64,000 bases of DNA, taken from contig JAXQJY010000030.1 in NCBI GenBank assembly GCA_037042185.1, forward strand, positions 1,674,001 to 1,738,000, read 5' to 3'. Position numbers and translations under genes: made by a program. Numbering within the stretch: the stretch's first letter is position 1; the number at the start of each line of letters is the position of its first letter. Positions 1 to 10,538 of the stretch are shown one piece after another. This stretch comes from Sordariomycetes sp. S80-01Y. Lineage: Eukaryota > Ascomycota > Sordariomycetes. A model generated the notes under the pieces. That model was not told the DNA's origin. It worked only from the letters and a program-made list of their open reading frames with translations, and made no database searches.

Positions 1-1512
1 TCTGTATCGATATATGCACCCGGCCGCACTTACAACCGAACCGATATAAACGACATTCAGATCACACACTACTGTGCGAGCAGCGCAGACGAGTTTTTTG
101 CTCAAAGCAGCAGGAGGAAACGTTTCTTCCAACCTCAAGACTTTGCGGAAATTACCATTTACTACTCAGGGAAAACGGTACCTGGTAGTGCCGCTCTTGA
201 CGATGACGTTATCAAGACCACTCTCCGATGTGCGTATCCGCAAGTCTGAGTTCAAACATCAGATGAGCAGAACCTCAACTAATAAATCATTAGTAAAATT
301 TGACTCAAAGGTCGAATATCGCGATGGAAATGCGATCGTCACTCTTCCAAACATTCACTGCAAAAGCATCCGCGCAGACGGGGTGGGATCTGATCTAGCC
401 AGTGAAGCAGTTGAGATCACATTTTCGACACGTTCAGGTTGGAAAATCAAGCCGATGTCATCCAAGACTTATTAACGTGAGAGAATAGCAGCACAAAGCT
501 TCAAGAAACAGGTGCAACAAATGCGGACCGAGTTATCCATCATCGCGTTGCGACTGCCAAGGTCCAACGAGTTCGTCGTGATGAAGCTGTGAGTACCATG
601 ATCTCCTGGGCTAAAGTCAGTGGCAATGAAGTTACCGATGATCGCTAATATTCACGTAATCAAGACAAGCAGGTGGCATTCATACCGAAGAGATCGCGAT
701 AACACAGGCCGATATAACCATCGTTCAAAATGTGAACAACAAGTCGTTCAGATTAATCATGACGAGTCATGACGGACGAACCGCCGTGAGCCAGAAACGC
801 GAGTAAATCAAATATATCAACGCCGAATCCCACAGCTTACCCTGGCCCTAGTCGCATCTAATTTCATGGGGACGGAAACTTCAGGTGCCAATTTTGAGTC
901 CCTCACCTGGATTGTCCACGCGCAGGAAGATGGTCGTGTTCGGATAGGTAGATGCCCCAATGGGTTGAAACATATTGTACTATCGGATGTTCGCAGTAAG
1001 TAGCCTTGATGAAAGATGTCTGGTTGGAAACTAACTTAAGTTGTTCAAGCAAACAAATTGTTTCAGGAATGGGTTCGGAGCAAGCTTTGGCAAAACTCTT
1101 TGGCAGTTCGAATCGCGTCAACGTAAACTGCGAGTGGTGAATCTTGATATGGATGGTTTACTTCCTGATGCGGTGTGTGTCGGGTTGGGAGAGGGAACGT
1201 TTGGGTAGAACGCAGTTTAGTGCTGTAGAAATAAAACACTTATGGGTCAGACTTCCGCATCGCCAAGGAGAATCACTCGCGCCCGCCTCAATCTCGTGGC
1301 CTGCGTGGAGGACCTTTGTTGAACAGCTGGATACGGAGCACACCTACCCACACATCAAGCCGCGATTCCACCACAGCGAGCTGCATCTGATCCGGCTGAG
1401 CAAGGTCTACCCCCTCCAGGAGATTTCAGTGGCTCAGGAAGCAAGAGCTAGACTTTGGGTCACAGGAAACGAAATCCAGTCTACATTATGTTCGTTTTTA
1501 TTTTCTTCTTAG
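1..1512 (+). pseudogene. Broken 3' part of an uncharacterised multi-exon fungal gene, open at the left edge
   Basis: Protein-like reading starts at base 1 and continues in pieces to about 1512, with no family I can name. One stretch (1-243) is open from the window edge and ends at a plausible 67-bp intron (244-310). Later pieces read well in different frames at about 311-420, 425-640, 670-800, 800-985, 1060-1168 and 1214-1512. A second plausible intron with GT...CAG ends lies at 1169-1213. Some frame changes fit introns, but others do not, and at least two interruptions remain, so I read this as a decaying gene rather than an intact one. The pieces are too regular to be chance. An intact gene with introns I failed to place is the alternative. 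No start codon is visible; the 5' part lies outside the window. Confidence 0.45.
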
Positions 1513-1887
1513 ATAAGAGTAGGTGGGGAGGAGCGCCTAGGCTGGGCCATAGTTCAGCACCAAGTGTAGGTGCCCCTCACCGGCGGCCCGAAGTATAGGT
1601 TACCTGCAATACCAATGATTGCCCCCAAGTGTCGCGAGCGCTAAAAATGGCGGCACTTGCTGCCAAATTTGGCGGTCCTGACAGCGCTTTCTCGCCTTGT
1701 GGTGTAGATAAAGTTGAAGGAAGAGTAGTCGTCGTAGTGTGACCCAGTACACCCTTATAGTACAATCCGCCATCCCGTCATGTCTGACATTCGTACGTCC
1801 CTACGCATTGCGGAGCGTACCGTCGGTATCAAAACACTATATCGCTCAGAAGAGACCTGATGCATGTCCAGATCATCATGCGACCTG
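1513..1887. other. Intergenic stretch
   Basis: No gene seen. This lies between the end of the broken gene and the stop codon of FIS1, which comes in from the other strand, so it should hold two converging 3' ends. Confidence 0.5.
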
Positions 1888-2531
1888 CTATCTCCTCCTG
1901 GCGTTCTTCATGATGAAAGCACCCACCACGCCAGCCGCGATGCCCACGCCACTCAATATCGCAACTCCCATCAACCCCTCCTTGGCTACCTTGTCATCGA
2001 TCAACTGTCGCAGATTTCCCGCCTGCAGATTGCTAGGTTCCCTCTCGATGAGGAGATCGTTGTAGCGTCGTGCCTCGGCAAAGTTGCCGAGCTTGTAGTT
2101 TCCGAGGGCGAGGTAGTAGAGGCACTCGCGGCGGCGCTCGGGAGAGAGGCGGAAGATCTCGGAGAGGAGGCGGGTTCCTAGCTGTTGGTCTTCGCGGCGC
2201 GTTGATTTCACGAGACCCTGGACGTCAAATCGTTAGTACACGGAATCCCGAGCAGAGTAGGATGTGGCAGCTGCGCTGAACGGAGAGGGGGACTCACCCA
2301 GGCGTAGTTGAACTTGGTTTGAATGCCGACCATTTCGCCTTCCTTCTCGTACTGCGCGCGGAGAACGTTGAGCTCATCGTTGTTGAGCGGCCTGAGCTGG
2401 TTAGTGAATATCAGAGGGTTGGTTGGTTCCGAGCCTCGACGTACGTCTCCGCGTCAAGCGCATCTGGGACGATTAGCTGGGTTCGAGCCATCCTTGAAAC
2501 ACAAAGGCTTACATGGCAGTTCTGTGACCAT
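1888..2531 (-). CDS. FIS1: Mitochondrial fission 1 protein (Fis1)
   Basis: Tail-anchored outer-membrane adaptor that recruits the fission dynamin to mitochondria and peroxisomes. I assign four exons: 2531-2513, 2463-2445, 2391-2298 and 2217-1888, giving 153 residues, the usual length for fungal Fis1. The N-terminus reads MVTELPYALDAETP, close to the family's LPYAVDAE start. The core holds the TPR-like helices ([28 protein letters not shown]), and the C-terminus is a glycine/alanine-rich membrane anchor (about 127-148) followed by basic KNARRR, the typical tail-anchor signal. Frame is kept across all three introns. For exon 3 I chose the second of two adjacent acceptors because only it restores the conserved AETPL reading. 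The first two exons are each only 19 nt long, so automatic gene callers may miss them. Confidence 0.95.
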
Positions 2532-2920
2532 CTTCACGGTTTCCTGTTTGGAGTTTCAAAAGAAAGAAGCTTGAGGTAAGGCGCAAGGGCTAGAAGCACT
2601 TAGGAAAAAGTGCTGTCGTTCAGGCAGATGTTGGAAGGTTTCAAGGTTGGCAGTCAATCGTCATGTGGCTGAGCCAGGTTTGCTCGCGTGGCGTCATAGA
2701 GTGGCGTACCTCGGCTGTGGCGCGTGCAGCGATAAGACGCGATAAGGGGTCTATCGCTGGGGCGACAAGGGTACGATTTGTTGATGTCGGACCAGTGCAT
2801 GGAATCAGTCCAACCAACGCGCGCAACCACCGAGCAACGACACTACCATATCAAACGCAAATCCTACAAGTCAATTTCGCCTATACCATCTAATTAGAGA
2901 AGTCGCATACATCTGTCACA
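2532..2920. promoter_or_regulatory. Shared divergent promoter of FIS1 and SPC24
   Basis: The two start codons face away from each other across 389 bp, so this stretch must carry both promoters. I see no clear TATA box for either gene. Confidence 0.55.
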
Positions 2921-3570
2921 ATGTTGCTCTCAGAGGAGCCAGCCACGGTGAGCACCCCTCGCAAACCCGCGGTTCCCTCGCCCTCTAACGCGTCCAGCTC
3001 ATCCACCACACCATCAAAAACTTCAACATCAACCCGGACAAGCTCGCCATCTCGCGAGTCAACGAGTCACTGTCGACGCTGCAGCAGGCGCGCGACCTGC
3101 GGATCCGCGAGGCCGAGCAGTCCCTCAAGAAGCTCTCGCGGCAGCTCAACACGCTCTCCTCGCAGCACGACGACCTCGTGTCCAGCCACTCGTCGACCGA
3201 CCACGCCAGCAAGATCGCCAGCCTCGACACGCAGAAGTTCAGGACGGCCAAGGCGGCGAGCGACGCCGAGGTTGAGACGGAGCGCCTGGCGCAGCAGGCC
3301 GCCGACCTGAACGCCAGGCTCCAGGAGCTGGAGCTGCAGGGCGTGGAGGGCGACGAGGCCGCGCGCAGGAGGGATGCCGTCGACGACGAGGTCCTGCTAA
3401 GGCTCAAGGTGTACCGCAGCCTGGGGATCGACATCGAGCGCGACGAGCACGAGGGCGAGTGGGGCAGGGCTGTGGTGCGGAATGACCGCAAGGGCGACGT
3501 CCACGTCGTGAACATTGATAAGAAGTTTTCGCGGTACTTTTACGCGAACTACTTCTGGAATACGCTGTGA
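2921..3570 (+). CDS. SPC24: Kinetochore protein Spc24
   Basis: Subunit of the Ndc80 complex, which links kinetochores to spindle microtubules; Spc24 pairs with Spc25 at the centromere-facing end. Exon 1 is 2921-2947 and exon 2 is 2998-3570, joined over a 50-bp intron with a GTGAGC donor, giving 199 residues. The N-terminus ([11 protein letters not shown], then PDKLAISR) matches fungal Spc24. Residues about 30-125 form a long coiled coil rich in Gln, Glu, Leu and Arg, followed by a compact C-terminal globular domain (about 130-199) with [12 protein letters not shown] and ending in [11 protein letters not shown], the RWD-type domain that contacts the inner kinetochore. It is transcribed away from FIS1. 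Coding GC is very high, as in the neighbouring conserved genes. Confidence 0.93.
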
Positions 3571-3764
3571 AGGGTCCACTGGGCCATGACTGGGCTTGCT
3601 TTCTAAGGACACAGGAGGGCGTTAGGGTGTTACGACATGATACCATGAGAAATGAAATCTCGTTTTGCTTCTGAGTCAATCAGACTATTAAACATACGCT
3701 GCACAAACATCGTGAAAGCTATCATTAGACCCATCATCATAAGTTTCGTTGCTGGCCTTAGCAC

Positions 3765-4430
3765 CTATCGCTTGGCTGCCTTGGGACTGGTATTCCTGCT
3801 CAAGGAGAAATACCCTCCGCTGGGCTCGCTGCTCATACCCGTGAAAGCCTTGGGCCCCGTCGGCGTCCTCGCCCTCGAGCTGTTCGGGCTCGTCCTGCCC
3901 ACCAGCGTGTCCGGCGTCCTGGGACTCCTCCCCTTCATCATCAAGAAGCCGCCCTCGCCGGGCGTCGTCGGGCCGCCGCCGCTGGGCGTGCGGTAGTGAT
4001 GTCTCTCGACCTTGGGGTTGACCGTCGTCCACAGCTCGTCGTCCTGCTGGCCGCCCACCCTCCAGCCGCCGATGCCTTCGTAGTCCCTCTCAGGGCCGAT
4101 GCTGGGTATCAAGCCCAGGCCCCTGTCCGAGATGCTGCTCCCGCTGCGGACGGAGATGACGCTCGCCGAGCTCCTCCGCCTCCGACGGTGGGTGGCCTTG
4201 CGGCTGGGCGACGTCAGAGACGGCGAAGATGGGGGCCGTTGTAGAGGCCTGACGGCTGGACGCCGGCTGGGGACCAGCGAGAGGAGCATGTCGACGTAGA
4301 CGACCAGCGCCCGCAGCAGCAGGACCGAGAAGGCGAAGGTGGTGGTCACGGTAGCGAAGACGGCGAGGGGGATGGTGACGAGGAAGAAGGATGGGATTAT
4401 GAGGGCGTGGATGGGGTTGAGGATGCCCAT
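3765..4430 (-). CDS. Conserved fungal membrane protein, function unknown
   Basis: The first ATG in this frame is at 4430, giving 221 residues; upstream codons are open but contain no ATG. The N-terminal third is hydrophobic, with two likely membrane spans (about residues 8-30 and 33-52: LIIPSFFLVTIPLAVFA, then TFAFSVLLLRALVVYVDMLL). The rest is a basic, Ser/Arg/Pro-rich tail (RRRRRSSASVISVRSGSS) that looks disordered and phosphorylatable. The N-terminal MGILNPIHAL block recalls a conserved fungal family of unknown role. It converges with SPC24 across about 195 bp. No catalytic motif is visible. Topology is probably a small hairpin in the membrane with a long cytosolic tail; that is inference from composition alone. 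Confidence 0.7.
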   Translation of the reverse strand: MGILNPIHALIIPSFFLVTIPLAVFATVTTTFAFSVLLLRALVVYVDMLLSLVPSRRPAVRPLQRPPSSPSLTSPSRKATHRRRRRSSASVISVRSGSSISDRGLGLIPSIGPERDYEGIGGWRVGGQQDDELWTTVNPKVERHHYRTPSGGGPTTPGEGGFLMMKGRSPRTPDTLVGRTSPNSSRARTPTGPKAFTGMSSEPSGGYFSLSRNTSPKAAKR

Positions 4431-4653
4431 TGCGATGGCACGGGAGGCGTCGGTGGTGTGGGTGCGTGAGGCTATCCCAGGATCATCGAGGTCATGGCTG
4501 AAGCTGGCGCGACGGCGGTGGAGAAGGCCGATTGAAGATGGCAAGAGTCGGCAGCCGATGGGTGAGCGGGTGAGAACGGGTGAGGTGATGGTATTGATCT
4601 GATCTGGGTGGCTTGTTTGGTGAGAGGTGAAAGTTGAGAGCTGGTTCGTCGTG

Positions 4654-4676
4654 GTGTGTGTGTGTGTGTGTGTGTG
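4654..4676. repeat. (GT)n microsatellite
   Basis: An uninterrupted run of about eleven GT units in the 5' region of the membrane-protein gene at 3765-4430. Likely variable in length between strains. Confidence 0.9.
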
Positions 4677-5527
4677 GCGCGGCGTCTTGATTCACATGTG
4701 ATGGCGCCCAGCTAACACGAGCTAAACACGAGCGCTGGAGGGGAACAGCCAGCCCGCAGACGTCCGGCATGGCAGTCGTTTGTGCTATTCTGCATGACGG
4801 AGTTGCATAAGAAGCGGCCTCATAATGAAATAATGAACAAGGTCATCTTCAAATGCCGATGTTCACTAAGCTGGCAACTATGCTGCGGGCCCATGTGAGA
4901 AGGGGCCTCGCCTGTCGCCTGTCTCACACAAGTCCCCCAGTCCTCCACTACCCACTACTGCTGGCCGCCCTCCCAACGCTACGACACGGTCAAACACTGC
5001 CATGGACTGAAGCTGCTTAGCATCTCCACTATACAGCGTGGAGATTACCATTTGTAGCTCAAGCATGGCACTCGCCGCTTCGGCCTGGACTATGCTGAAT
5101 CGCAACGTCTATGAACCAGTCACGGCACAGATCCAACAGCAGCTCCCTAGCGTCTGAGAACGTCCTACGGGCCTACATGAGACCTACCAACCTAATGCCG
5201 TAGTCTAACCCGCGCGCCCGGACACGAAGAGATCAAAGGCATAAGTCTCTTGAGATGTTCTCACTGCCTGCGTCACTGTCATGTTTCAGCAGGATACCCC
5301 AGATATGCCTGGCCTAAGACCCTTCTTCACTGCTGACTTACACCCGGCGCCACGGAGCCGAGTCTTCGGAGCGGCAAGTGGGCCGCTCCCGCGTGGAACC
5401 CCCGAAACCTGGCCCGGGCTGACATCATCGTCGACTTCCCTTCCATGTCCGACGTCTCTTGATCCTTTGTTTTGCACCTCCAACTCATAAAAGCGGCCTT
5501 TCTGAAGATTTTGAGCCGCAGGAAACC
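4677..5527. other. Intergenic region upstream of the TatD-type gene
   Basis: No gene seen. It lies between two divergent genes, so it should hold the promoter of each. Short ORFs here have no protein-like character. Confidence 0.5.
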
Positions 5528-6763
5528 ATGTGCCAGCAAAACCAGCCCACAGACGACAATGACGATGCTCCCGTCCCGACGTCCACCAAGGACGAGCCGT
5601 TTCCGTGGCACCTGGGCCTCCACGACGCTCACTGCCACCCCACGGATACCATGTCCTCAGTTGCCTCGATACCCAAGATGCGCACCCGCACGCTGACCAT
5701 AATGGCTACCCGCTCTCAAGACCAGAAGCTGGTGTCGTCAGTGGCCGAGGAGCACGGCGTCGCCGACGACCTACCGCAGCAGGGACAGCCTTGTAGCGTG
5801 ATACCGGCGTTCGGGTGGCATCCATGGTTCTCCCACCAGCTCTACGACGACGAGGCTTCAGAAAAGACCTTCAACGCCGCTCTTGACGCGTTCGAGGCGA
5901 AGAAAGCGCACTATCAGTCCGTCCTCCAGCCCCCGCCCCAAGACGCCTCCTTCATCGACTCCCTGCCCTCGCCCACGCCCTTGTCGGCATTTACCTCCCA
6001 AACCAGCTCCCTCCTCGGCCGGCACCCACACGCAATGATCGGCGAGGTCGGTCTCGACAAGGCCTTCCGCCTTCCTCAGCCGTGGCACCCGGAGGAAGCT
6101 TCCCAGCGGGACGAGGGGTTGACCGCCGGCGGGCGGGAGGGGAGACTGCTGAGCCCTCACCGCGTCAGGATGGAGCATCAACGGGTCGTTCTGGACAGGC
6201 AGCTCAGGCTGGCGGGACGCATGGGCAGGGCGGTGAGCGTCCACGGGGTTCAGGCCCACGGCGTTCTATACGAGAGCTTGAGGGAGACGTGGCGCGGCCA
6301 CGAGCGCGAGGTCCTCAGCAAGCGCCAGCGGAAGCAGATCGCCCCCGGCGCTGACGTTGACGCTGAGCACTCGGACGCGGACGAGACCTCCTCGCAACCG
6401 CCTTCCAGGCCCGCGCCGGAGCCGAAGCCCTACCCTCCCCGCATCTGCCTGCATTCCTTCTCCGGCGCGCCAGAGGTGCTGAGGCAGTACCTCGACCCGG
6501 CGATCCCCTGCGCCATCTTCTTCTCCTTCTCGGCGGCCGTCAACCTGTCCACGGCGGCGGGGCGGACGAGGCTGACGGAGGTGCTGGCCGCGGTTCCGAG
6601 GGACAGGGTCCTGGTGGAGAGCGACCTGCACAGGGCCGGGGAGCAGATGGACGCGGCGATGGAGGAGATTGTCAGGGTCGTCTGCGAGGGAGTTGGCTGG
6701 GGCCTCGAGGAGGGTGTGAGGGAGTTGGGAAGGAATTACAGGAGATTCGCCCTGGGAGGGTGA
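5528..6763 (+). CDS. TatD-family metal-dependent hydrolase (Scn1-like)
   Basis: Member of the TatD/amidohydrolase fold, related to fission-yeast Scn1, a Cut9-interacting protein; TatD relatives are metal-dependent deoxyribonucleases or esterases. I start at the ATG at 5528 (411 residues); an open stretch lies upstream, but the next conserved block (HLGLHDAHCHPTD) follows naturally from this start. Visible family motifs are the metal-binding DAHCHPTD near residue 36, GWHPWF near 98, the GEVGLDK block near 172, SVHG near 237, LHSFSGAP near 307 and the ESDLH end motif near 365. The middle carries charged inserts (about 275-300) not seen in bacterial TatD. No intron and no signal peptide. Exact substrate is unknown. 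Confidence 0.85.
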   Translation: MCQQNQPTDDNDDAPVPTSTKDEPFPWHLGLHDAHCHPTDTMSSVASIPKMRTRTLTIMATRSQDQKLVSSVAEEHGVADDLPQQGQPCSVIPAFGWHPWFSHQLYDDEASEKTFNAALDAFEAKKAHYQSVLQPPPQDASFIDSLPSPTPLSAFTSQTSSLLGRHPHAMIGEVGLDKAFRLPQPWHPEEASQRDEGLTAGGREGRLLSPHRVRMEHQRVVLDRQLRLAGRMGRAVSVHGVQAHGVLYESLRETWRGHEREVLSKRQRKQIAPGADVDAEHSDADETSSQPPSRPAPEPKPYPPRICLHSFSGAPEVLRQYLDPAIPCAIFFSFSAAVNLSTAAGRTRLTEVLAAVPRDRVLVESDLHRAGEQMDAAMEEIVRVVCEGVGWGLEEGVRELGRNYRRFALGG

Positions 6764-7070
6764 AGGCTGTTTGTGCAACTCCGCTCGGTTCTCGTGGAGT
6801 AGCGCATCTGAACCAACCTAGGGGCTGAGGGTGCTCTATGGTAACGCTGGTCGATAAGCGCTTCAGCAGCAAGCGGCATGTGATCGGGGAAGAAATCCAA
6901 TTGTGTAGCTCATATGTGCGTCCTACGCTTCGCTGTACGAAAAATACCGAGACGCCTGCCTATATCCATCATTAGAGAGGTTCCCACCTCTCGACCTGAG
7001 ACCCCAAACACCGTTTCCCGAGAATTATTACGCTTATCCAGAAAGAAGTAAATGCCGTAGACCATTATCA
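6764..7070. other. Convergent intergenic stretch
   Basis: Two genes end towards each other here. I see no further gene; it probably holds both 3' untranslated regions. Confidence 0.5.
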
Positions 7071-9477
7071 TCAGTCCTTATTACCGTACCCCAACCGATC
7101 ACTCGAGCTCTGTCCACCCTCCACCTCGCCGACTCTCGTATACCGGAAGCCGTCAGCTACCACTCCGCTCTCAGCCCTGTCGGTCTCATATGTGGGTGGC
7201 GGGACTTCTGCGCTCTCGGGCTGGCGGGACTGCTCCGCCACCTGGCGATTCCTCCCCTCCTCGGCGGCGATCATGCTCTCCACCATGTCGGCCGCCGCTC
7301 TGAAGCCAGCAATGTCCTGCTCCATCGACGGCTCCTCCTCCTGCTCTTCCGTCTGCTCGCGTCGGAGGTCCCTCCCCTGCGGCGCTTCGGTGGTCTTCTC
7401 GTTAAAGGAGATGAGACCGCAGAAGAGACCGCTCAAGACGCCCTGGAAGGCGGCTCGTCGGTTCGCCAACCGGGCCATGCGCTCCTCGTGGGCCTCGCGG
7501 CGGTGGACGGGCAGCCGTTGGACGTCGGGCCCGGGCCGTGCCCTGAAAACCAGGACCGAGACGGCCGTGAAGAGCACGAAAGCCGTGCCAGCCAGGAACA
7601 GCGTTAAGAGAAGATCCTCCTCTTGCGGCGGCAGGGCTGTGAGGAACAGACCGGTAGGTGTGGCGGTGGGCGCCTCCAGGGACATAGAGGTCGGCCGTTC
7701 CTCGGCGACAATGGGCTTCATCTTCTGGCTCGGGGCGTTCATGATGAGCACCGTCTCTTCTGGCTCGTCGGTCGGGGAGGTGACGAGGGGCTTCTGCTTC
7801 TTGTGCTGCTTGCCGAGGATTTCGTCGACCAATCGTCCGGCTTGGGCGTCGATCTTCTTGAACTCCTCGATTGTCATGCCCTCCTTCACCTGCGCCATCA
7901 GGCATTCTAGGTCGGAACACTCCTCCTCAGCAGCGTCGGACCCCTCCACGTCGGGCTGCTGCTCTTCCACGGGACCAGAAACGACCTCCTCGGCCGACGA
8001 CACCTTCAGGGGAATGTTCACCACCCAGGAGTCGACCTGCTCGCTGGTCGGGCTGTCCAGCATCTCGGGATGCCACTCCACGAGCGCATCGGCGTCGCCG
8101 TGCGTCTTGGCGAAGAACCACGTCTTGGTGTCGGGGAATTGACGTCCGGCAGAGTGATACGAGATGTAGGGGCCGCCCTGGAAGTAGTTCACGTCGAAGC
8201 CGAGATTCCTGTAGGAGACGTCGACGCCGTCGACGGACTCGATCTTGAAGTAGACGAAAACCCCTGGCTTCATCCACCGCTCCAGCTCGGGGTCGTACAT
8301 GTCCTCGTGGTCGGGCTCCACGCAGCCGACGCTGAAGCTGGCTTCGAGGACGGGGCCCGAGGGAAGGGTGAAGTGGTCGCGGAATACGAGGCTAGGGAAG
8401 TCGGGACTGAAGGTGTCGTGGGCGGTGGGGTGACGCTGGAGGTTGGCAAGGTGGCTGTTGTGGAGGGAGCTGTCGGCGAGGAAGATGGTGTCCACGGGCT
8501 GGCAGAGCTGTTCGTGGTCAGAGTTGAGAACGTCGAGGCGCAGGGTGTGGACGTCTGGCTTGTCTTCGAGGCCGAGGTCGACGGCGAAGAAGAAGGCAGA
8601 GTTGTCAAGACCTGTTGAGTGAATCAGCATAAGCTTGCTTGGTTGGAACAAAATGGCACATACTCTGAAGCTCCTCGACGGTAGGACCGCCCTCGAATGG
8701 CTGGTCACCATCGTACCCATAGAACGTAGCCTCCATAGTCTCACCGTCTGGCTGACCCCAGGCCCCGGTCCTCAGCCACTGCAGCTCCTCCTCCGCCTCC
8801 CGTACCACATCCGTCTCCCACGGGACGACCCAGTCAGCCTCGCCGCCAAAATGCGTGACCAAGTCCACAACGCGCTCCGTCACGCCGGCCGCCTGGTAGA
8901 CATCCGCGAAGTGCCACCTCACGTAATCCCCGCCCTGGGCGAAGTTGGCCTCGAAGCCGGCGTGGACGTCCTCTCCGTCGACCTTGAGGATGTCGAGCAC
9001 GAGCCACACCCCGGGCCTCATGCGGGCGAACTGATCTTCTTGCACGGGGGAGACATTTACTGGGGAGAACTGGAGCTGACCGTCTTGGTCGAGCGACACG
9101 CATGAAATGGTCCACAGGGCCTCCAGGGTAGAGCCCGAGGGCAGGGTGAGGGGTCCGCGGCCGAGGTGAGATGAGCCGAGGGGGAGGGGCTGGTTGTTAA
9201 TTGATAATGTGGCCAGGTCGCAAATGTCGTCCGTGTTCTCGACATCGAGACGGATCGTCTGAGGCTCTGCCCGGCCCAGATCTAATGTGAAGAAGGCGGC
9301 TGCGTGGTCGAGATCTGGAGTGAGAGGTCAACGTCTGCCTGCCTGAGGGGGGTCCTGTTGCTGCGGTGAGAACATACCCTCAAACTCAGTGTAAGCGGGC
9401 ACATCGGCGCAGACCTCTGTCGCGCACAGGGCCAGCGCCGTGGCAGCAGCAGCAGCGCGTCTAACGAAGCCGCGCAT
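7071..9477 (-). CDS. Single-pass membrane protein with a tandemly duplicated outer domain, function unknown
   Basis: Three exons (9477-9378, 9314-8664, 8611-7071) give 763 residues; the frame holds across both short introns. It begins with a signal peptide (MRGFVRRAAAAATALALCA). The outer part is two related modules: about residues 35-245 and 250-450. Both contain an AFF-(T/A)-(L/V)-DLG opening, an (L/I)RLDV-N-(S/T)-D segment, (F/L)TLPSG, then MRPGVW or MKPGVF, and a QGG-D/P-Y block, so they arose by internal duplication. A spacer rich in Glu and Pro follows, then one membrane span (about 583-606) and a Glu/Arg-rich cytosolic tail of about 155 residues. I do not recognise the family. Architecture suggests a type I surface or secretory-pathway receptor or adhesin-like protein; that is inference. 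Confidence 0.8.
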
Positions 9478-9562
9478 TGTGCTGGTCCCCGTTGTCGTCG
9501 TCGTCGTCGCGTGCCGTGCTCAAGCGTCGCCTCGGGGTCGTGCCAGGCTGCCGTCGTCGTTT

Positions 9563-9577
9563 GGGGGGGGGGGGGGG
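9563..9577. repeat. Run of fifteen G (C on the transcribed strand)
   Basis: Lies about 85 bp upstream of the start codon of the membrane-protein gene ending at 7071, so the homopolymer may be in its promoter or 5' leader. Such tracts are prone to length change and to sequencing error. Confidence 0.85.
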
Positions 9578-10538
9578 TGGTCACGGTCCAGGCACGTTTT
9601 CTCGTCGGGGCGACAGGCCTCGTGAAGTCGTCGCAAAGGCCTGAGGCTACGATGGCGGGAAATGGGGCTTGAGGAGGGGAGTGGAAGAGGAAGAGGGAAG
9701 AAAAAGCGCTGCCTGGATCCAGGTCGAGAATCGAGGAGGCTCAGCCCGAGCCGTCTGACGGGCGCGGGATGCGGGAGTCGAGGCTGAGCGGACGCGGAGC
9801 CAAGCCAGCCAAGGCAGCCAAGACTAAGCCCAAGCCGTGAGGTGAGGGTGAAGCTGCCGGGGATGGGGGGATCGCTTGGCGTGGCAGCGGTGTCAGACGG
9901 GCAGCGCAGCAATCTCGCGTATCAGACAATAAAAGGCATACACGACAAGTGAGAATTGAGTGCTTTGTCTGCAATTGTACGAAATGGTTAGTACGAGTTA
10001 ATCTTTCACCCAGCGCCGTGCTCTGCTTTCTTTCTTTTTTTCTTTTTTCGCATCCGGTGCCGTCCAGCAGCGTCTTCAGAGGGTCGAGGCCACCCGCAAG
10101 CGGCAACTAAGACAGTCTGGCTTGGCGCTTGGCGCTGCCCGTATCCGTACTTGGCCGCAGACGCTTCCAGGCCTCCAGGCTTGCTGGCTTGCTGGTTTCC
10201 TGGCTTCCTCCTGGCTTACAGCCTGGACCGTCAACCAATAAGCACCGCCGTGCGTCGTAAAGCTGACGAGTTTGGCAGCGACACCTCTGAGTTGCTCGTC
10301 TACGACGTCCTCGACGTTGACGTGGAGGCCTTTAGGCAGCACGTTTTCTACTGCTAGCGGCGTCAATCCGGTTGGCCAATGCCGATGGTAGGTGATGTGG
10401 CCTCTGTAGGGCTGCTTCGGCTGGTTCCCGTTTGGGAAGAACTTCCTGCACCGTGTAGATCTGGTCTGTTTGTCTGCATCTGACCTCGTCATTTCTATCT
10501 ATGCGTACTCCGTATCTGCTGCAAAGCTTGTGAATCTA
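9578..10538. other. Intergenic region
   Basis: No supported gene. It holds the upstream region of the membrane-protein gene and the 3' side of the arabinofuranosidase gene. A short T/C-rich block near 10020-10050 is the only compositional feature noticed. Confidence 0.5.

Noticed and set aside
2985-3515. Long minus-strand ORF of 176 codons
   Set aside because: It is the antisense shadow of the GC-rich SPC24 coding sequence; Ser/Arg-rich translation with no domain.
4431-4544. N-terminal extension of the membrane protein at 3765-4430
   Set aside because: The frame is open but has no ATG before 4430, so the extension would need a non-standard start.
7192-8142. 316-codon plus-strand ORF
   Set aside because: Antisense shadow of the 763-residue membrane protein, which has a signal peptide, repeats and a membrane span.
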